Assembly (NCBI GenBank): GCA_005223035.1
Contig: NJBK01000034.1
Coordinates: forward strand, 1-35,499
From: Chloroflexi bacterium B3_Chlor
GTDB taxonomy: Bacteria > Chloroflexota > Anaerolineae > UBA7937 > B3-Chlor
DNA: 35,499 nucleotides
Reading direction: 5' to 3'
The notes beneath the pieces were generated by a model. The model made no database searches. It saw only the letters and a program-made list of their open reading frames with translations, and was not told where the DNA came from. Both the position numbers and the translations under genes were made by a program. Numbering within the stretch: position 1 is the first letter of the stretch; each line of letters opens with the position of its first letter. Positions 14,249-22,178 of this stretch are shown piece after piece.

Positions 14249-16258
14249 ATGGAAAATCTTGTCACGTTAGTGCCCTTGATCCCCATCGTTCCCTTGCTCA
14301 CCTTTGCGATCATCGTGGTCTTCACCAGGCGGAACAACAAGCTGAGCAGCTATCTGGCCGTGGCCGCTATCTTCATCTCTTTCCTGATATCCATGGTGAT
14401 CGTCTTCAACGCTGTAGCCGGGATGCCCCATTTCGCGGAAGAGCCAGCGGTCCATCTAACATTGCTACGCATTCCCACGGGTGCTACCACCCTGGACATC
14501 GGTGTGCAGATAGACCCGCTGACGGTGGCTCTGCTCTTCATGGTGCCCACCGTTTGCCTCATGATCTTCATCTATTCCATCGGCTACATGGAGGGCGACC
14601 CACGCTACTCCCGTTTCTTCGCCTACATCTGCCTCTTCGCCACCGGCATGTTGGGCCTGGTGGTTGCCGACAACTTGCTGCTGCTATTCATATCATGGGA
14701 GGTGATGGGGCTCTGCTCCTATCTGTTGATCGGTTTCTGGTTCGAGAAGCCCGAGGCCATGTGGGCTGGCCTGAAAGCATTCATCACCACCCGCATAGGC
14801 GATGTGCTCCTCATGTTGGGAATGGTGATCCTCTATTCCCAGACAGGAGCCCTGAGATTCGAAACCGTGTTCGAGGGCGTGGAGCATCTGGCACAGACAA
14901 ACCCCAATCTGATGTTCATCACCGCCCTGCTGGTCTTCGGCGGAGCTGTGGGGAAGTCGGCCCAGTTCCCGCTGCATGTCTGGCTCCCCGACGCCATGGA
15001 AGGTCCCACTCCGGTCTCGGCGCTGATTCACGCCGCCACTATGGTCGCGGCCGGGGTGTTCCTGGTGGCACGAATGATGCCCATCTTCGTCGTTCTCGCC
15101 GGGATGCCGGCCCTGGCCTGGGTGGCTGCCATCGGCGCCATCACCGCCTTCTTCGCCTCCACCATCGCCATCGCTCAGGACGACATCAAGCGGGTGCTCG
15201 CTTACTCCACCATCAGTCAATTGGGATACATGATCATGTGCCTGGGCATTGGCGGGTTCGTGGCCGCGGTCTTCCACCTCATCACCCACGCCTTTTTCAA
15301 GGCTCTGCTGTTTTTGGGTTCAGGCTCAGTCATCCACGGCGTCGGCACCAACGACATGATGGAGATGGGCGGTCTGCGCAAGAAGATGCCCTACACCTTT
15401 TGGACGTTCTTGGTGGGCATGCTGGCCTTAGCAGGCGTGCCGCCGCTGGCCGGATTCTGGAGCAAGGACGAGATTCTGGCCATCGCATTTGTTCAGAACC
15501 CAGTGGTTTGGGTGATGGGCACCCTGGCCGCCTTTGTCACCGCCTTCTACATGACCCGGCAGGTGTGCCTTACTTTCGCCGGTGAGCCTCGGAACGAGGA
15601 CATTCACGCCCACGAAAGCCCACCAGTGATGTACGTTCCTCTGATCGTTTTGGCGGTAGGCGCAGCACTGCTGGGGTTGCTCGGCGTCCCCGCAGACTTC
15701 CCCGTCCTGGGGCCGCTGCTGGGCAACAACCCCTTCCATCACTTCCTGGCCCAGCAGTTCCACCACTGGGACTACGTGCACTTGCCCCACGTGGGCTTCA
15801 ACGCCTCGGTGATGCTCATCTCAGTCGTCATGGCGCTGGCAGGCATCGGCCTGGGGTATCTGATTTACGGTCGGAAGCCCCTGGGCGCAGGCCAGCGAGA
15901 TCCCCTGGAGCGGATGGGTGTCATCTGGACCCTCTTGAGGAACAAGTACTACATTGATGAGATCTACCGCGCCACCATCATCCGAGCGGCCATCGGAGTA
16001 GCCGATCTCTTCCTCAGCTTCGACCAGGGCATCATCGACGGTATTGTCAACCTCATCGGCAAGCTCACCGAACGCTGGTCCTGGGTCAGCGGCCTGTTCG
16101 ACACCTACGTTATTGATGGTATCGTCAACGGGGTGGGCCGTGTGACCTCGGCCGTGGGCCAGGAGTTGCGGTATATCCAAACCGGGCGTGTGCAGAACTA
16201 CATGATCATGGTCGTCATCAGTCTGCTCTTGCTGGTGGGTGTATTCCTGTATATGTGA
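14249..16258 (+). CDS. nuoL: Complex I subunit L (distal antiporter-like subunit)
   Basis: NuoL is the outermost proton-pumping subunit and carries the long lateral helix. At 669 residues it has the usual size. Visible blocks include LLLLFISWEVMGLCSYLLIGFW with the key Glu, GGAVGKSAQFPLHVWLPDAM with the key Lys and the following EGPTPVSALIHAATMVAAGV, then AQDDIKRVLAYSTISQLGYM. The C-terminal part, from about residue 560, contains the lateral amphipathic helix region (ADLFLSFDQGIIDGIVNLIG) and ends in a last membrane segment VISLLLLVGVFLYM. AGAGGTAA precedes the start. No residue that the family needs for pumping appears missing. Confidence 0.97.
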   Translation: MENLVTLVPLIPIVPLLTFAIIVVFTRRNNKLSSYLAVAAIFISFLISMVIVFNAVAGMPHFAEEPAVHLTLLRIPTGATTLDIGVQIDPLTVALLFMVPTVCLMIFIYSIGYMEGDPRYSRFFAYICLFATGMLGLVVADNLLLLFISWEVMGLCSYLLIGFWFEKPEAMWAGLKAFITTRIGDVLLMLGMVILYSQTGALRFETVFEGVEHLAQTNPNLMFITALLVFGGAVGKSAQFPLHVWLPDAMEGPTPVSALIHAATMVAAGVFLVARMMPIFVVLAGMPALAWVAAIGAITAFFASTIAIAQDDIKRVLAYSTISQLGYMIMCLGIGGFVAAVFHLITHAFFKALLFLGSGSVIHGVGTNDMMEMGGLRKKMPYTFWTFLVGMLALAGVPPLAGFWSKDEILAIAFVQNPVVWVMGTLAAFVTAFYMTRQVCLTFAGEPRNEDIHAHESPPVMYVPLIVLAVGAALLGLLGVPADFPVLGPLLGNNPFHHFLAQQFHHWDYVHLPHVGFNASVMLISVVMALAGIGLGYLIYGRKPLGAGQRDPLERMGVIWTLLRNKYYIDEIYRATIIRAAIGVADLFLSFDQGIIDGIVNLIGKLTERWSWVSGLFDTYVIDGIVNGVGRVTSAVGQELRYIQTGRVQNYMIMVVISLLLLVGVFLYM

Positions 16259-16289
16259 GTAATCTTCAATCTTCGAGGAGGATGCATAA

Positions 16290-17825
16290 ATGGAAGGCTT
16301 GCCTATTCTGACCTTGATTACCCTTACACCCCTACTGGGGGCCCTGGTCGTGTTGGCGATACCCAGGGGGAACGAGAAGGCCATCAAGCTTTTCTCGGTT
16401 CTAGTGAGCCTGATACCTCTCATCCTGTCGATCATGGTGTGGTTCAACTATGATTCCCAGGCAGCAACCCTCCAGTTTGTGGAAGAGTATCAGTGGATAC
16501 CTACCCTGAACATCAAATATCGGATGGGAGTGGACGGCCTGAGCGTGCCTATGGTCTTCTTGACCGCACTACTGACCGTCATCTCCCTCTATTACTCTTC
16601 CCACGTCATCAAAGTGAGGGTCAAGGAATTCTTCTTCTTCTTCCTCCTCCTGGAGATGGGGATGATGGGGGTCTTCACCTCCCTCGACTTCTTCCTGTTC
16701 TACGTCTTCTGGGAGATTGGGCTGGTACCCATGTATTTCTTGATAGGTGTATGGGGAGGCGAACGCCGGGAGTACGCGGCTATCAAGTTCTTCCTGTATA
16801 CTCTGTCCGGCAGCGTGCTCATGCTCCTGGCCATCCTCGCCATGTTCTTCGCTGAAGGCACCTTCGACATCATCGAGATGGCGGCACGCCAACCCTTTTC
16901 AGACAATTTCGTCCTGCAAGCCATGGCCTTCTGGGGCATTTTCGCCGCCTTCGCCATCAAGGTGCCCCTCTTCCCGTTTCACACGTGGTTGCCTGACGCT
17001 CACGTCGAAGCACCAACCGCGGGTAGTGTGATCCTTGCTGGCGTCTTGCTTAAGCTCGGCTGCTACGGCTTCCTACGCGTCCTCCTTCCGATCTTCCCGC
17101 AGGCGTTCCAGGTGTATGCGCCCATCGTCGGCATCCTGGCCCTGATCAGTATCGTTTATGGCGCTCTGGTCTCCATGGCCCAGTGGGACTTGAAGAAGCT
17201 CATCGCCTACTCCTCGGTCAACCACATGGGCTACGTCATGCTGGGCATCGCCGCCGCCGCCTACGCCGGCTTCAACATGAGCACTGACCCGGCGCTCCTG
17301 GACAGCGCGACGATAGCGGTCAACGGAGCGATAATGCAGATGTTCACTCACGGCATCATCACGGGAGGCTTGTTCCTCCTGGTGGGTATGATTTATGAAC
17401 GGACCCATACCAGGGATCTGAAGGCCTTCGGAGGTCTAGGCACCAAGGTGCCCTTCTACTACGCGGTGATGCTCACTACCTGCCTCGCCTCTCTCGGACT
17501 GCCCGGCCTGGCTGGCTTTGTCGCCGAGTTCATGGTCTTCCGCGGCGCGGTTGCCATCATCCCCTTGTTGACCATCTTCGGGGTCTTGGGTGTGGTGGTT
17601 ACCGCTGCCTTCTTCCTGTGGAAGGTCATCCAGGGGATGTTCCTGGGCCCGCTCAACGAGAAGTGGGCCGGCCTGCCCGACATGGAGCGGTATGAGCTGC
17701 TGTGTATGGCGCCGTTGATCTTCTTCATGTGCCTGTTCGGTCTGTACCCAGTGCCGATACTCAACATCATGAACGACACCGTCTACAACCTGTTGCACAC
17801 CCTGTCGCTGATGATAGGCGGCTAG
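16290..17825 (+). CDS. nuoM: Complex I subunit M (antiporter-like)
   Basis: NuoM is the middle antiporter-like proton channel. The 511-residue protein has about fourteen helices. It shows LEMGMMGVFTSLDFFLFYVF followed by WEIGLVPMYFLIGVWGG (key Glu), AFAIKVPLFPFHTWLPDAHV followed by EAPTAGSVILAGVLLKLGCYG (key Lys), and QWDLKKLIAYSSVNHMGYVM. GAGGAGG lies 8 bp before the ATG. The gap to nuoL is 31 bp. Confidence 0.97.
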   Translation: MEGLPILTLITLTPLLGALVVLAIPRGNEKAIKLFSVLVSLIPLILSIMVWFNYDSQAATLQFVEEYQWIPTLNIKYRMGVDGLSVPMVFLTALLTVISLYYSSHVIKVRVKEFFFFFLLLEMGMMGVFTSLDFFLFYVFWEIGLVPMYFLIGVWGGERREYAAIKFFLYTLSGSVLMLLAILAMFFAEGTFDIIEMAARQPFSDNFVLQAMAFWGIFAAFAIKVPLFPFHTWLPDAHVEAPTAGSVILAGVLLKLGCYGFLRVLLPIFPQAFQVYAPIVGILALISIVYGALVSMAQWDLKKLIAYSSVNHMGYVMLGIAAAAYAGFNMSTDPALLDSATIAVNGAIMQMFTHGIITGGLFLLVGMIYERTHTRDLKAFGGLGTKVPFYYAVMLTTCLASLGLPGLAGFVAEFMVFRGAVAIIPLLTIFGVLGVVVTAAFFLWKVIQGMFLGPLNEKWAGLPDMERYELLCMAPLIFFMCLFGLYPVPILNIMNDTVYNLLHTLSLMIGG

Positions 17826-17862
17826 GTCGGCGAGAGTTGCTCTGACGAATGGAGGTTCCAAA

Positions 17863-19329
17863 TTGGACTGGGCTGAAACCTTGATCTTGCTCTCACCGCA
17901 ACTGATCCTTGTAGTCTGGGCCCTGCTGGTCTTGGGCCTGGATCTGCTGGTCACGAAGGCCAAGGATAGCCTGGCGTACCTGGCGTTGGCAGGGCTTGCC
18001 CCGGCCTTGGGAGCAGCTGTGTATCTCCTGCTACAGCGCACTGGCCAGAGTCTTCTGTCCGGGATGGTGCAGGTTGATGCCTACTCCCTGTACTTCACCG
18101 TTATCGCCTGCCTGGCTTCCGGGCTGGTGATACTGGCCTCCATGGAGTATATGAAGGCCCGGACCCGCTATCGAGGCGAGTTCTATGGCCTGCTGCTGCT
18201 GGCTACTCTGGCCATGACCCTGATGGCCGCCTCGACCAACCTGATCATGATCTACCTCTCGATTGAGTTCATGAGCCTGACGTCGTACGTTTTGGTGGGG
18301 TATTTCAGGGACGATCCCAAATCCAGCGAGGGCGGGCTGAAGTATTTCCTCTTCGGGGCCGTCACCTCGTCGCTCATGCTCTACGGCATGTCCCTGATGT
18401 ACGGAGCAACCGGCACGACCGATTTGGCGGAGATTGCGACCAACCTGGCGGCCATGCATGCCACCATGCCTCCGATGCGATGGCTCATCCTGCCCGCCAT
18501 CTTGTTCATGTTGGCTGGCTTTTCCTTCAAGATGGCCCTGGTGCCGTTCCACCAGTGGTCACCCGATGCCTACGAGGGCGCGCCTACGCCGGTCGCCACC
18601 CTCTTGTCGGTGGGGCCCAAGGCCATGGGCTTTTCCATCCTGTTGCGGGTGTTGATCACAGCCGTACCACTGTTCCAGTTCGATTGGGTGGCTATCCTGA
18701 TGGGCATCTCCTTAGTCACCATGACTTTGGGCAACCTGACCGCCATGCGCCAGACCAACATCAAGCGCATGTTGGCCTACTCCAGCATCGCCCAGGCGGG
18801 ATATGTCCTTGTAGGCCTGGTGAGCCTGGTTCCCTCCAGCATTGGGATCCAGGGCGTGCTTCTCTACCTGATGGCCTATCTCTTCACCAATGCGGGAGCC
18901 TTCATCGCCGTGATCGCCTTCTCCCACGTGACCAACTCCGATGAGATCGCCGATTACGCGGGCTTGGTGAGGAGGGCCCCGGCCCTGGCGGCCGTGATGG
19001 TGGTCTTCTTTATGTCCCTGGCGGGATTACCTCCCACGGCGGGGTTCGTGGGCAAGTTGCTGGTCTTCGGTGCGGCGGTGCAGGCGGGGTACTACTACCT
19101 GGCGATCGTAGGCGTAGTCAACAGCGTAATCTCCGTTGTGTACTACTTCAACGTGGTGCGCCAGATGTTCTTCCTCCCTCCCACTGTGGAGGGGCGCTTG
19201 TCTCTTCCTCGGTTCCCAATGGCGGCGGTGATCATCTGCGTGGTACTGGTTCTGTTGATTGGCCTCTACCCTCAGCCCCTTATCGACTTGGTCAGCCAAT
19301 CGGTGACGCTGTTGGCCGTGATACCGTAG
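17863..19329 (+). CDS. nuoN: Complex I subunit N (antiporter-like), TTG start
   Basis: NuoN is the antiporter-like subunit nearest the connecting module. The 488-residue protein shows MIYLSIEFMSLTSYVLVGYF with the key Glu, FKMALVPFHQWSPDAYEGAP (key Lys), and RQTNIKRMLAYSSIAQAGYV. The start is TTG at 17863: GGAGG at 17851-17855 is 7 nt upstream, and the N-terminus MDWAETLILLSPQLILVVWA fits the first helix. A perfect hairpin 31 bp behind the stop ends the operon. nuoE, nuoF and nuoG do not follow. Confidence 0.96.
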   Translation: MDWAETLILLSPQLILVVWALLVLGLDLLVTKAKDSLAYLALAGLAPALGAAVYLLLQRTGQSLLSGMVQVDAYSLYFTVIACLASGLVILASMEYMKARTRYRGEFYGLLLLATLAMTLMAASTNLIMIYLSIEFMSLTSYVLVGYFRDDPKSSEGGLKYFLFGAVTSSLMLYGMSLMYGATGTTDLAEIATNLAAMHATMPPMRWLILPAILFMLAGFSFKMALVPFHQWSPDAYEGAPTPVATLLSVGPKAMGFSILLRVLITAVPLFQFDWVAILMGISLVTMTLGNLTAMRQTNIKRMLAYSSIAQAGYVLVGLVSLVPSSIGIQGVLLYLMAYLFTNAGAFIAVIAFSHVTNSDEIADYAGLVRRAPALAAVMVVFFMSLAGLPPTAGFVGKLLVFGAAVQAGYYYLAIVGVVNSVISVVYYFNVVRQMFFLPPTVEGRLSLPRFPMAAVIICVVLVLLIGLYPQPLIDLVSQSVTLLAVIP

Positions 19330-19360
19330 ACAGGTCCTCTGATTGGTTCTCTGCACAGCG

Positions 19361-19384
19361 ATGCCACCCCTCATGGGGTGGCAT
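19361..19384 (+). terminator. Terminator of the nuo operon
   Basis: ATGCCACCCC and GGGGTGGCAT form a perfect 10-bp stem with a TCAT loop, followed by TT. It lies 31 bp after the nuoN stop. The T-run is short, so termination efficiency is uncertain. Confidence 0.75.
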
Positions 19385-19580
19385 TTCCATGTGGCGAGCA
19401 ACTGCTTATAGTATGCGCTTTGGCGCACTGTCGCGGTTGGACTTCCCCCAATGATACACACGGCGTGCAGTATCCAATCAACCAGATGCATCTGGATTTG
19501 TGAGCGTTCTGGGTAGTTGCTGAACGGAGTGATGCAGCCTAACCAAGGGAACGCGTGTCTTCTGACCGCCTGGCTGCACC

Positions 19581-19645
19581 GCTCCCTTCGATGCGGCCTT
19601 TGGCCTACTCTTCGACGGGCTCAGGGCGACGCTCAGGGTGCTCGG
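19581..19645 (+). repeat. Dispersed TTCGATACG-type repeat, copy 2
   Basis: CCCTTCGATGCGGCC, TTTGGCC, CTACTCTTCGACGGGCTCAG and GGCGACGCTCAGGG match the pattern of the copies at 19811-19860 and 29898-29960. It sits in the 717-bp gene-free spacer 19330-20046, which consists of the nuo terminator, these repeats and two hairpins. I see no coding signal in that spacer. Confidence 0.5.
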
Positions 19646-19810
19646 TGGCTAGCAAACTACCGTCCACGTGCTTCAAAGCCTGTCATCTCGGTGAGGGCAA
19701 CGCTAGCATCCTGAGTGCTGCTGAACGCAGGGATGCAGCCTATCGAAGGATGCGACTCTACAATCCCTGCCTCCTTCCCCAGCCGCATGCTTCGATACCT
19801 GCTTCTGTAT

Positions 19811-19860
19811 GCCGCTCCCTTCGATACGCCGCTTCGCGGCTACTCAGGGTGAGCGGCTGC
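19811..19860 (+). repeat. Dispersed TTCGATACG-type repeat, copy 3 (with hairpin)
   Basis: The unit contains CCCTTCGATACGCC, the stem GCCGC-TTC-GCGGC and CTACTCAGGGT, flanked by the outer inverted arms GCCGCTC and GAGCGGC. Copy 1 at 1036-1068 is the same unit on the opposite strand. Confidence 0.6.
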
Positions 19861-19906
19861 TCAGCACTACTCAGCATGCTTCCCCGGGTCCCGGAACTTC
19901 GCCCCG

Positions 19907-19963
19907 GTAGCGCAAGTAGGCAGCTTGCGCTACACAAGAAGCGCGGGAATGAACCCCCGCGCT
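19907..19963. repeat. Two adjacent hairpins in the spacer behind the split-barrel gene
   Basis: GTAGCGCAAG (19907-19916) pairs perfectly with CTTGCGCTAC (19924-19933). AGCGCGGG (19940-19947) pairs with CCCGCGCT (19956-19963). On the minus strand the second is followed by TTCTTGTG and may stop transcription from the gene ending at 20047. Confidence 0.45.
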
Positions 19964-20046
19964 ATTCAGTGAGATCTTGGAAAGGCGAACCCCATGGCGG
20001 CTTCACCATTCTGAAGCCTTTCACCTCGGAGTGCCCGGCGACTCCC

Positions 20047-20505
20047 TCAGTATCCTGACTGCTTTCCAGTTATGCTCTCTATCTCAACCTTGATAACCGC
20101 TACCCTGCTGATCTCCTCCTCAGGATATTCATACGACTTGTCGGAATAGTGGCCCACGATGATGTCTAGCGCCCTTCGCTTCTCCTTCGGGTCATCAACC
20201 AGGAAAACTTTCCCGAAGCCGACGACGCTGCGGTATCTCACCGTCCAGTCACAAGCCTTCTTGCCTTCGACCAGCTGCACGTCAACGTCCACCTCAAAGC
20301 AGACGCTGCTATTCTGCTTGATGATCTCGATCTTCTTGCCCTCCGGAGCCGAATGGAAGTATAGGCAGTTGTCAGCGTAGCCGAAATTGAGTGGCACGAT
20401 GTACGGTACATCATTATCAGAAAAGGCGACCCTGCACACGGTCGCCCTCTCCAGTATCGATTCTATCGCGTCCCTATCTTTGATTTCCCTGTCTTTTCTT
20501 CTCAT
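20047..20505 (-). CDS. Pyridoxamine-phosphate-oxidase-like (NimA-type) flavin-binding protein
   Basis: This is a 152-residue soluble protein of the FMN-binding split-barrel fold. The sequence ATVCRVAFSDNDVPYIVPLN followed by FGYADNCLYFHSAPEGKKIE is the classic pattern of the NimA/PNPOx-like subgroup. Next come VCFEVDVDV and a central WTVRYRSVVGFGKVFLVDDP block that packs against the flavin. Members bind FMN or F420-like cofactors and reduce small molecules or scavenge flavin; the substrate here cannot be told. AGGTGA lies before the ATG at 20505. It is monocistronic by spacing (103 bp to the cytochrome gene). Confidence 0.85.
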   Translation of the reverse strand: MRRKDREIKDRDAIESILERATVCRVAFSDNDVPYIVPLNFGYADNCLYFHSAPEGKKIEIIKQNSSVCFEVDVDVQLVEGKKACDWTVRYRSVVGFGKVFLVDDPKEKRRALDIIVGHYSDKSYEYPEEEISRVAVIKVEIESITGKQSGY

Positions 20506-20608
20506 GTGAAATCACCTTTGTCCCCCCAGTTCTCAGCCAGGTCTGAGTGTAGGCCGAGAATTCATCGGCGATGGTCGCATCAAACGTGATGACCAGGCGC
20601 AAAGCCGG

Positions 20609-20914
20609 CTACGGCCCGTAGGCCTCCGCCAGGTACTCTATCAGCGTTTGCGCCTCAGCGTCGGTCAACTCGGCTCCCTTACCCCTCATCCGCCCGACGG
20701 TGGCTTCCCACTCAGCCTCGGTCTTGCTTGAGGCCCTCACGCGATCAAGAGTATGACACCTCGTGCAACGTTCCTGGAGCAGCTCAGCCCCGCTCGCGGT
20801 CGACGAAGGCGGAGAGACCTCGGAAGGCTGTTCCTGACCACCGCAGGCTACAGCCAAGGCCAAGACTACCAGGCTAGCGAACAGGATCGAGAAGAACACG
20901 TTTGCCTTGCTCAT
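20609..20914 (-). CDS. Small c-type cytochrome lipoprotein
   Basis: This 101-residue protein has a type II signal peptide ending in LAVAC (Cys24), a Ser/Pro/Thr linker, and one covalent haem site CTRCH at 50-54. Met76 in VGRMRGKGAEL is the probable second axial ligand, and the C-terminal EAQTLIEYLAEAYGP is a typical cytochrome c helix. It is therefore a lipid-anchored electron carrier outside the membrane. AAAGGAG precedes the ATG. It lies 12 bp behind the membrane protein gene at 20927-21334, so the two are almost surely one transcript and probably one redox module. The partner reductase or oxidase is not in the window. Confidence 0.88.
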   Translation of the reverse strand: MSKANVFFSILFASLVVLALAVACGGQEQPSEVSPPSSTASGAELLQERCTRCHTLDRVRASSKTEAEWEATVGRMRGKGAELTDAEAQTLIEYLAEAYGP

Positions 20915-20926
20915 CGTCGTCTCCTT

Positions 20927-21334
20927 TCACCACAGCAAACAAGAGTACCAGAGCGCACTGGTCATGAAGCACCCCAGCACCGAGAAGCCGGCGATCGTGC
21001 CCAGAACGAGGGTGTAGCGCAGATATCTGCGTAAACGTCGGGTCACGACCACTTTCATGAACATCACCGTCGCCGCCAGAGTCCCCAGAGCGGCGTGTAG
21101 GATGACTCGCAGCGAATAGGTGCCATAGGAGAACCGGGTTGCGCAGATGAGAGCGACCCCAAGTGTCAAAAGCAGCGTAGCGTCACCGCCCCAACGGTGC
21201 CAGCTGCGCAAATAGCGGATAGGAAGGGGAAGGAACTTCAAGTGGCCGCGTAGCCGAAGCCCAGCAATCGCCTGACCGATGGCGAGGACTAGGACGATGG
21301 TGGTGAGAATCGACTTCATCATTTCCAGCGACAT
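20927..21334 (-). CDS. Four-helix membrane protein, DUF6529-like (putative b-type cytochrome)
   Basis: The frame is open up to 21418, but the first 28 residues look non-native. The ATG at 21332-21334 (MSLEMMKSILTTIVLVLAIG), preceded by GGGGTG, gives 135 residues with four hydrophobic helices. Histidines on helices are well placed for haem: LRSWHRWGGDATLLLTLGVA and LRVILHAALGTLAATVMFMK. The final segment with VLGCFMTSALWYSCLL matches what I recall of DUF6529. Haem binding is inferred from these histidines and from the adjacent cytochrome c gene. It may pass electrons between quinone and the cytochrome c. Confidence 0.65.
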   Translation of the reverse strand: MSLEMMKSILTTIVLVLAIGQAIAGLRLRGHLKFLPLPIRYLRSWHRWGGDATLLLTLGVALICATRFSYGTYSLRVILHAALGTLAATVMFMKVVVTRRLRRYLRYTLVLGTIAGFSVLGCFMTSALWYSCLLW

Positions 21335-21436
21335 CGGCGGCACCCCTTCGGAAGCGGCTGGACGACTGCGCCCATCATAGCCCATCTCCGCCGTCGCTGT
21401 CAAACACACTGGCACCACGTCGCACGCCTCTTCGAC

Positions 21437-21465
21437 TTGACAAATACATCAAGACTTGGTATACT
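21437..21465 (+). promoter_or_regulatory. Near-consensus sigma-70 promoter with overlapping operator-like palindromes
   Basis: TTGACA (21437-21442), 17 bp, TATACT (21460-21465), 46 bp before the PEP-CTERM gene. The palindrome TACTG-A-CAGTA spans 21465-21475 and AGTACT lies at 21481-21486, right at the expected transcription start. A repressor could bind there. Such a strong core promoter is unusual in this window. Confidence 0.75.
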
Positions 21466-21510
21466 ACTGACAGTACGGGAAGTACTAAACAGCCGAAGGA
21501 GGCAAGGAGA

Positions 21511-21966
21511 ATGAGGAAACATCTGCTAGTGGGAGCCATGGCGGCGGTTGTCCTGGCACTCCTCGTACCCGGGATCGCGTCGGCGCTCGGGCCCAGCATC
21601 AGCGGAGACGTACAATACACCGGAAGCCACACTGGCAAAATCTGGGTAAGAGCTTTCTCAGGACCGCCGCCACCTGACAAAGCCACCCAAATCCCCGGGC
21701 CCGGACTCTTCATCCTGGCAGATTTGGACTTTGAGGTCTACCACGTCTGCGCGCACATGGACGTCAACCCGCAAGATGGCCCTCAGGCAGAGGACCCGCT
21801 GGGCTGCATATCGGTCGATCTCACCCACGGCGAAGTAGGCCGCGTTGTGATCGTCATGCAAGACCCGAAGCCGGAGTTCGTCCCCGAGCCTGGCAGCCTC
21901 TTGCTTCTTGGCAGCGGCCTTATGGGGCTGGCCGGGTATGCTGGCCTCCGTCTGCGGAAACGATAA
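21511..21966 (+). CDS. PEP-CTERM sorting-domain protein
   Basis: This is a 151-residue exported protein. It has an N-terminal signal peptide (MRKHLLVGAMAAVVLALLVP, then GIASALG) and a C-terminal sorting tail: Val124-Pro-Glu-Pro (PEP at 125-127), a hydrophobic helix GSLLLLGSGLMGLAGYAGL and the basic end RLRKR. Exosortases cut such tails. The mature domain of about 95 residues is small and beta-rich, with two cysteines (Cys80, Cys99) and a proline-rich loop (GPPPPDK). Its function is unknown; surface or extracellular-polymer roles are usual for the class. No exosortase gene is in the window. It has its own strong promoter, an AAGGAGGCAAGGAG site and a hairpin terminator, so it is monocistronic. 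Confidence 0.85.
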   Translation: MRKHLLVGAMAAVVLALLVPGIASALGPSISGDVQYTGSHTGKIWVRAFSGPPPPDKATQIPGPGLFILADLDFEVYHVCAHMDVNPQDGPQAEDPLGCISVDLTHGEVGRVVIVMQDPKPEFVPEPGSLLLLGSGLMGLAGYAGLRLRKR

Positions 21967-22006
21967 ACGCGAGTTGCAGCAGGTCGCACAACTGAAGAGT
22001 TCGAAC

Positions 22007-22038
22007 GAAAGGGCTGCGCTCCCTGGTGTGGCCCTTTC
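22007..22038 (+). terminator. Terminator of the PEP-CTERM gene
   Basis: GAAAGGGC (22007-22014) and GCCCTTTC (22031-22038) form an 8-bp stem followed by TATTCT. It starts 40 bp after the stop codon. Confidence 0.5.
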
Positions 22039-22178
22039 TATTCTGCCAGAAGGGGATCGCCACCCCGCGTTCCAGCGGCGCCAACGGCCTGATACATGGG
22101 CAACGCTTTCTCCTGGACCGAGGTTGACTCACTCAGCCCGTTCTGACGGTGCGTCGAAGGGAGAGGACGCCGGCGGTC

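Noticed and set aside
14554-15585. 343-residue plus-strand frame inside nuoL
   Set aside because: It is an out-of-frame shadow of nuoL, rich in His and Arg as expected for a shifted frame of GC-rich membrane-protein code.
19581-19860. CRISPR array or integron-type repeats
   Set aside because: The repeats are few, unequal in length, not regularly spaced, and recur singly elsewhere in the window; no cas or integrase gene is near.
19555-20058. 167-residue plus-strand frame in the spacer after nuoN
   Set aside because: It runs through the dispersed repeats and hairpins, has no ribosome site and no protein-like composition.
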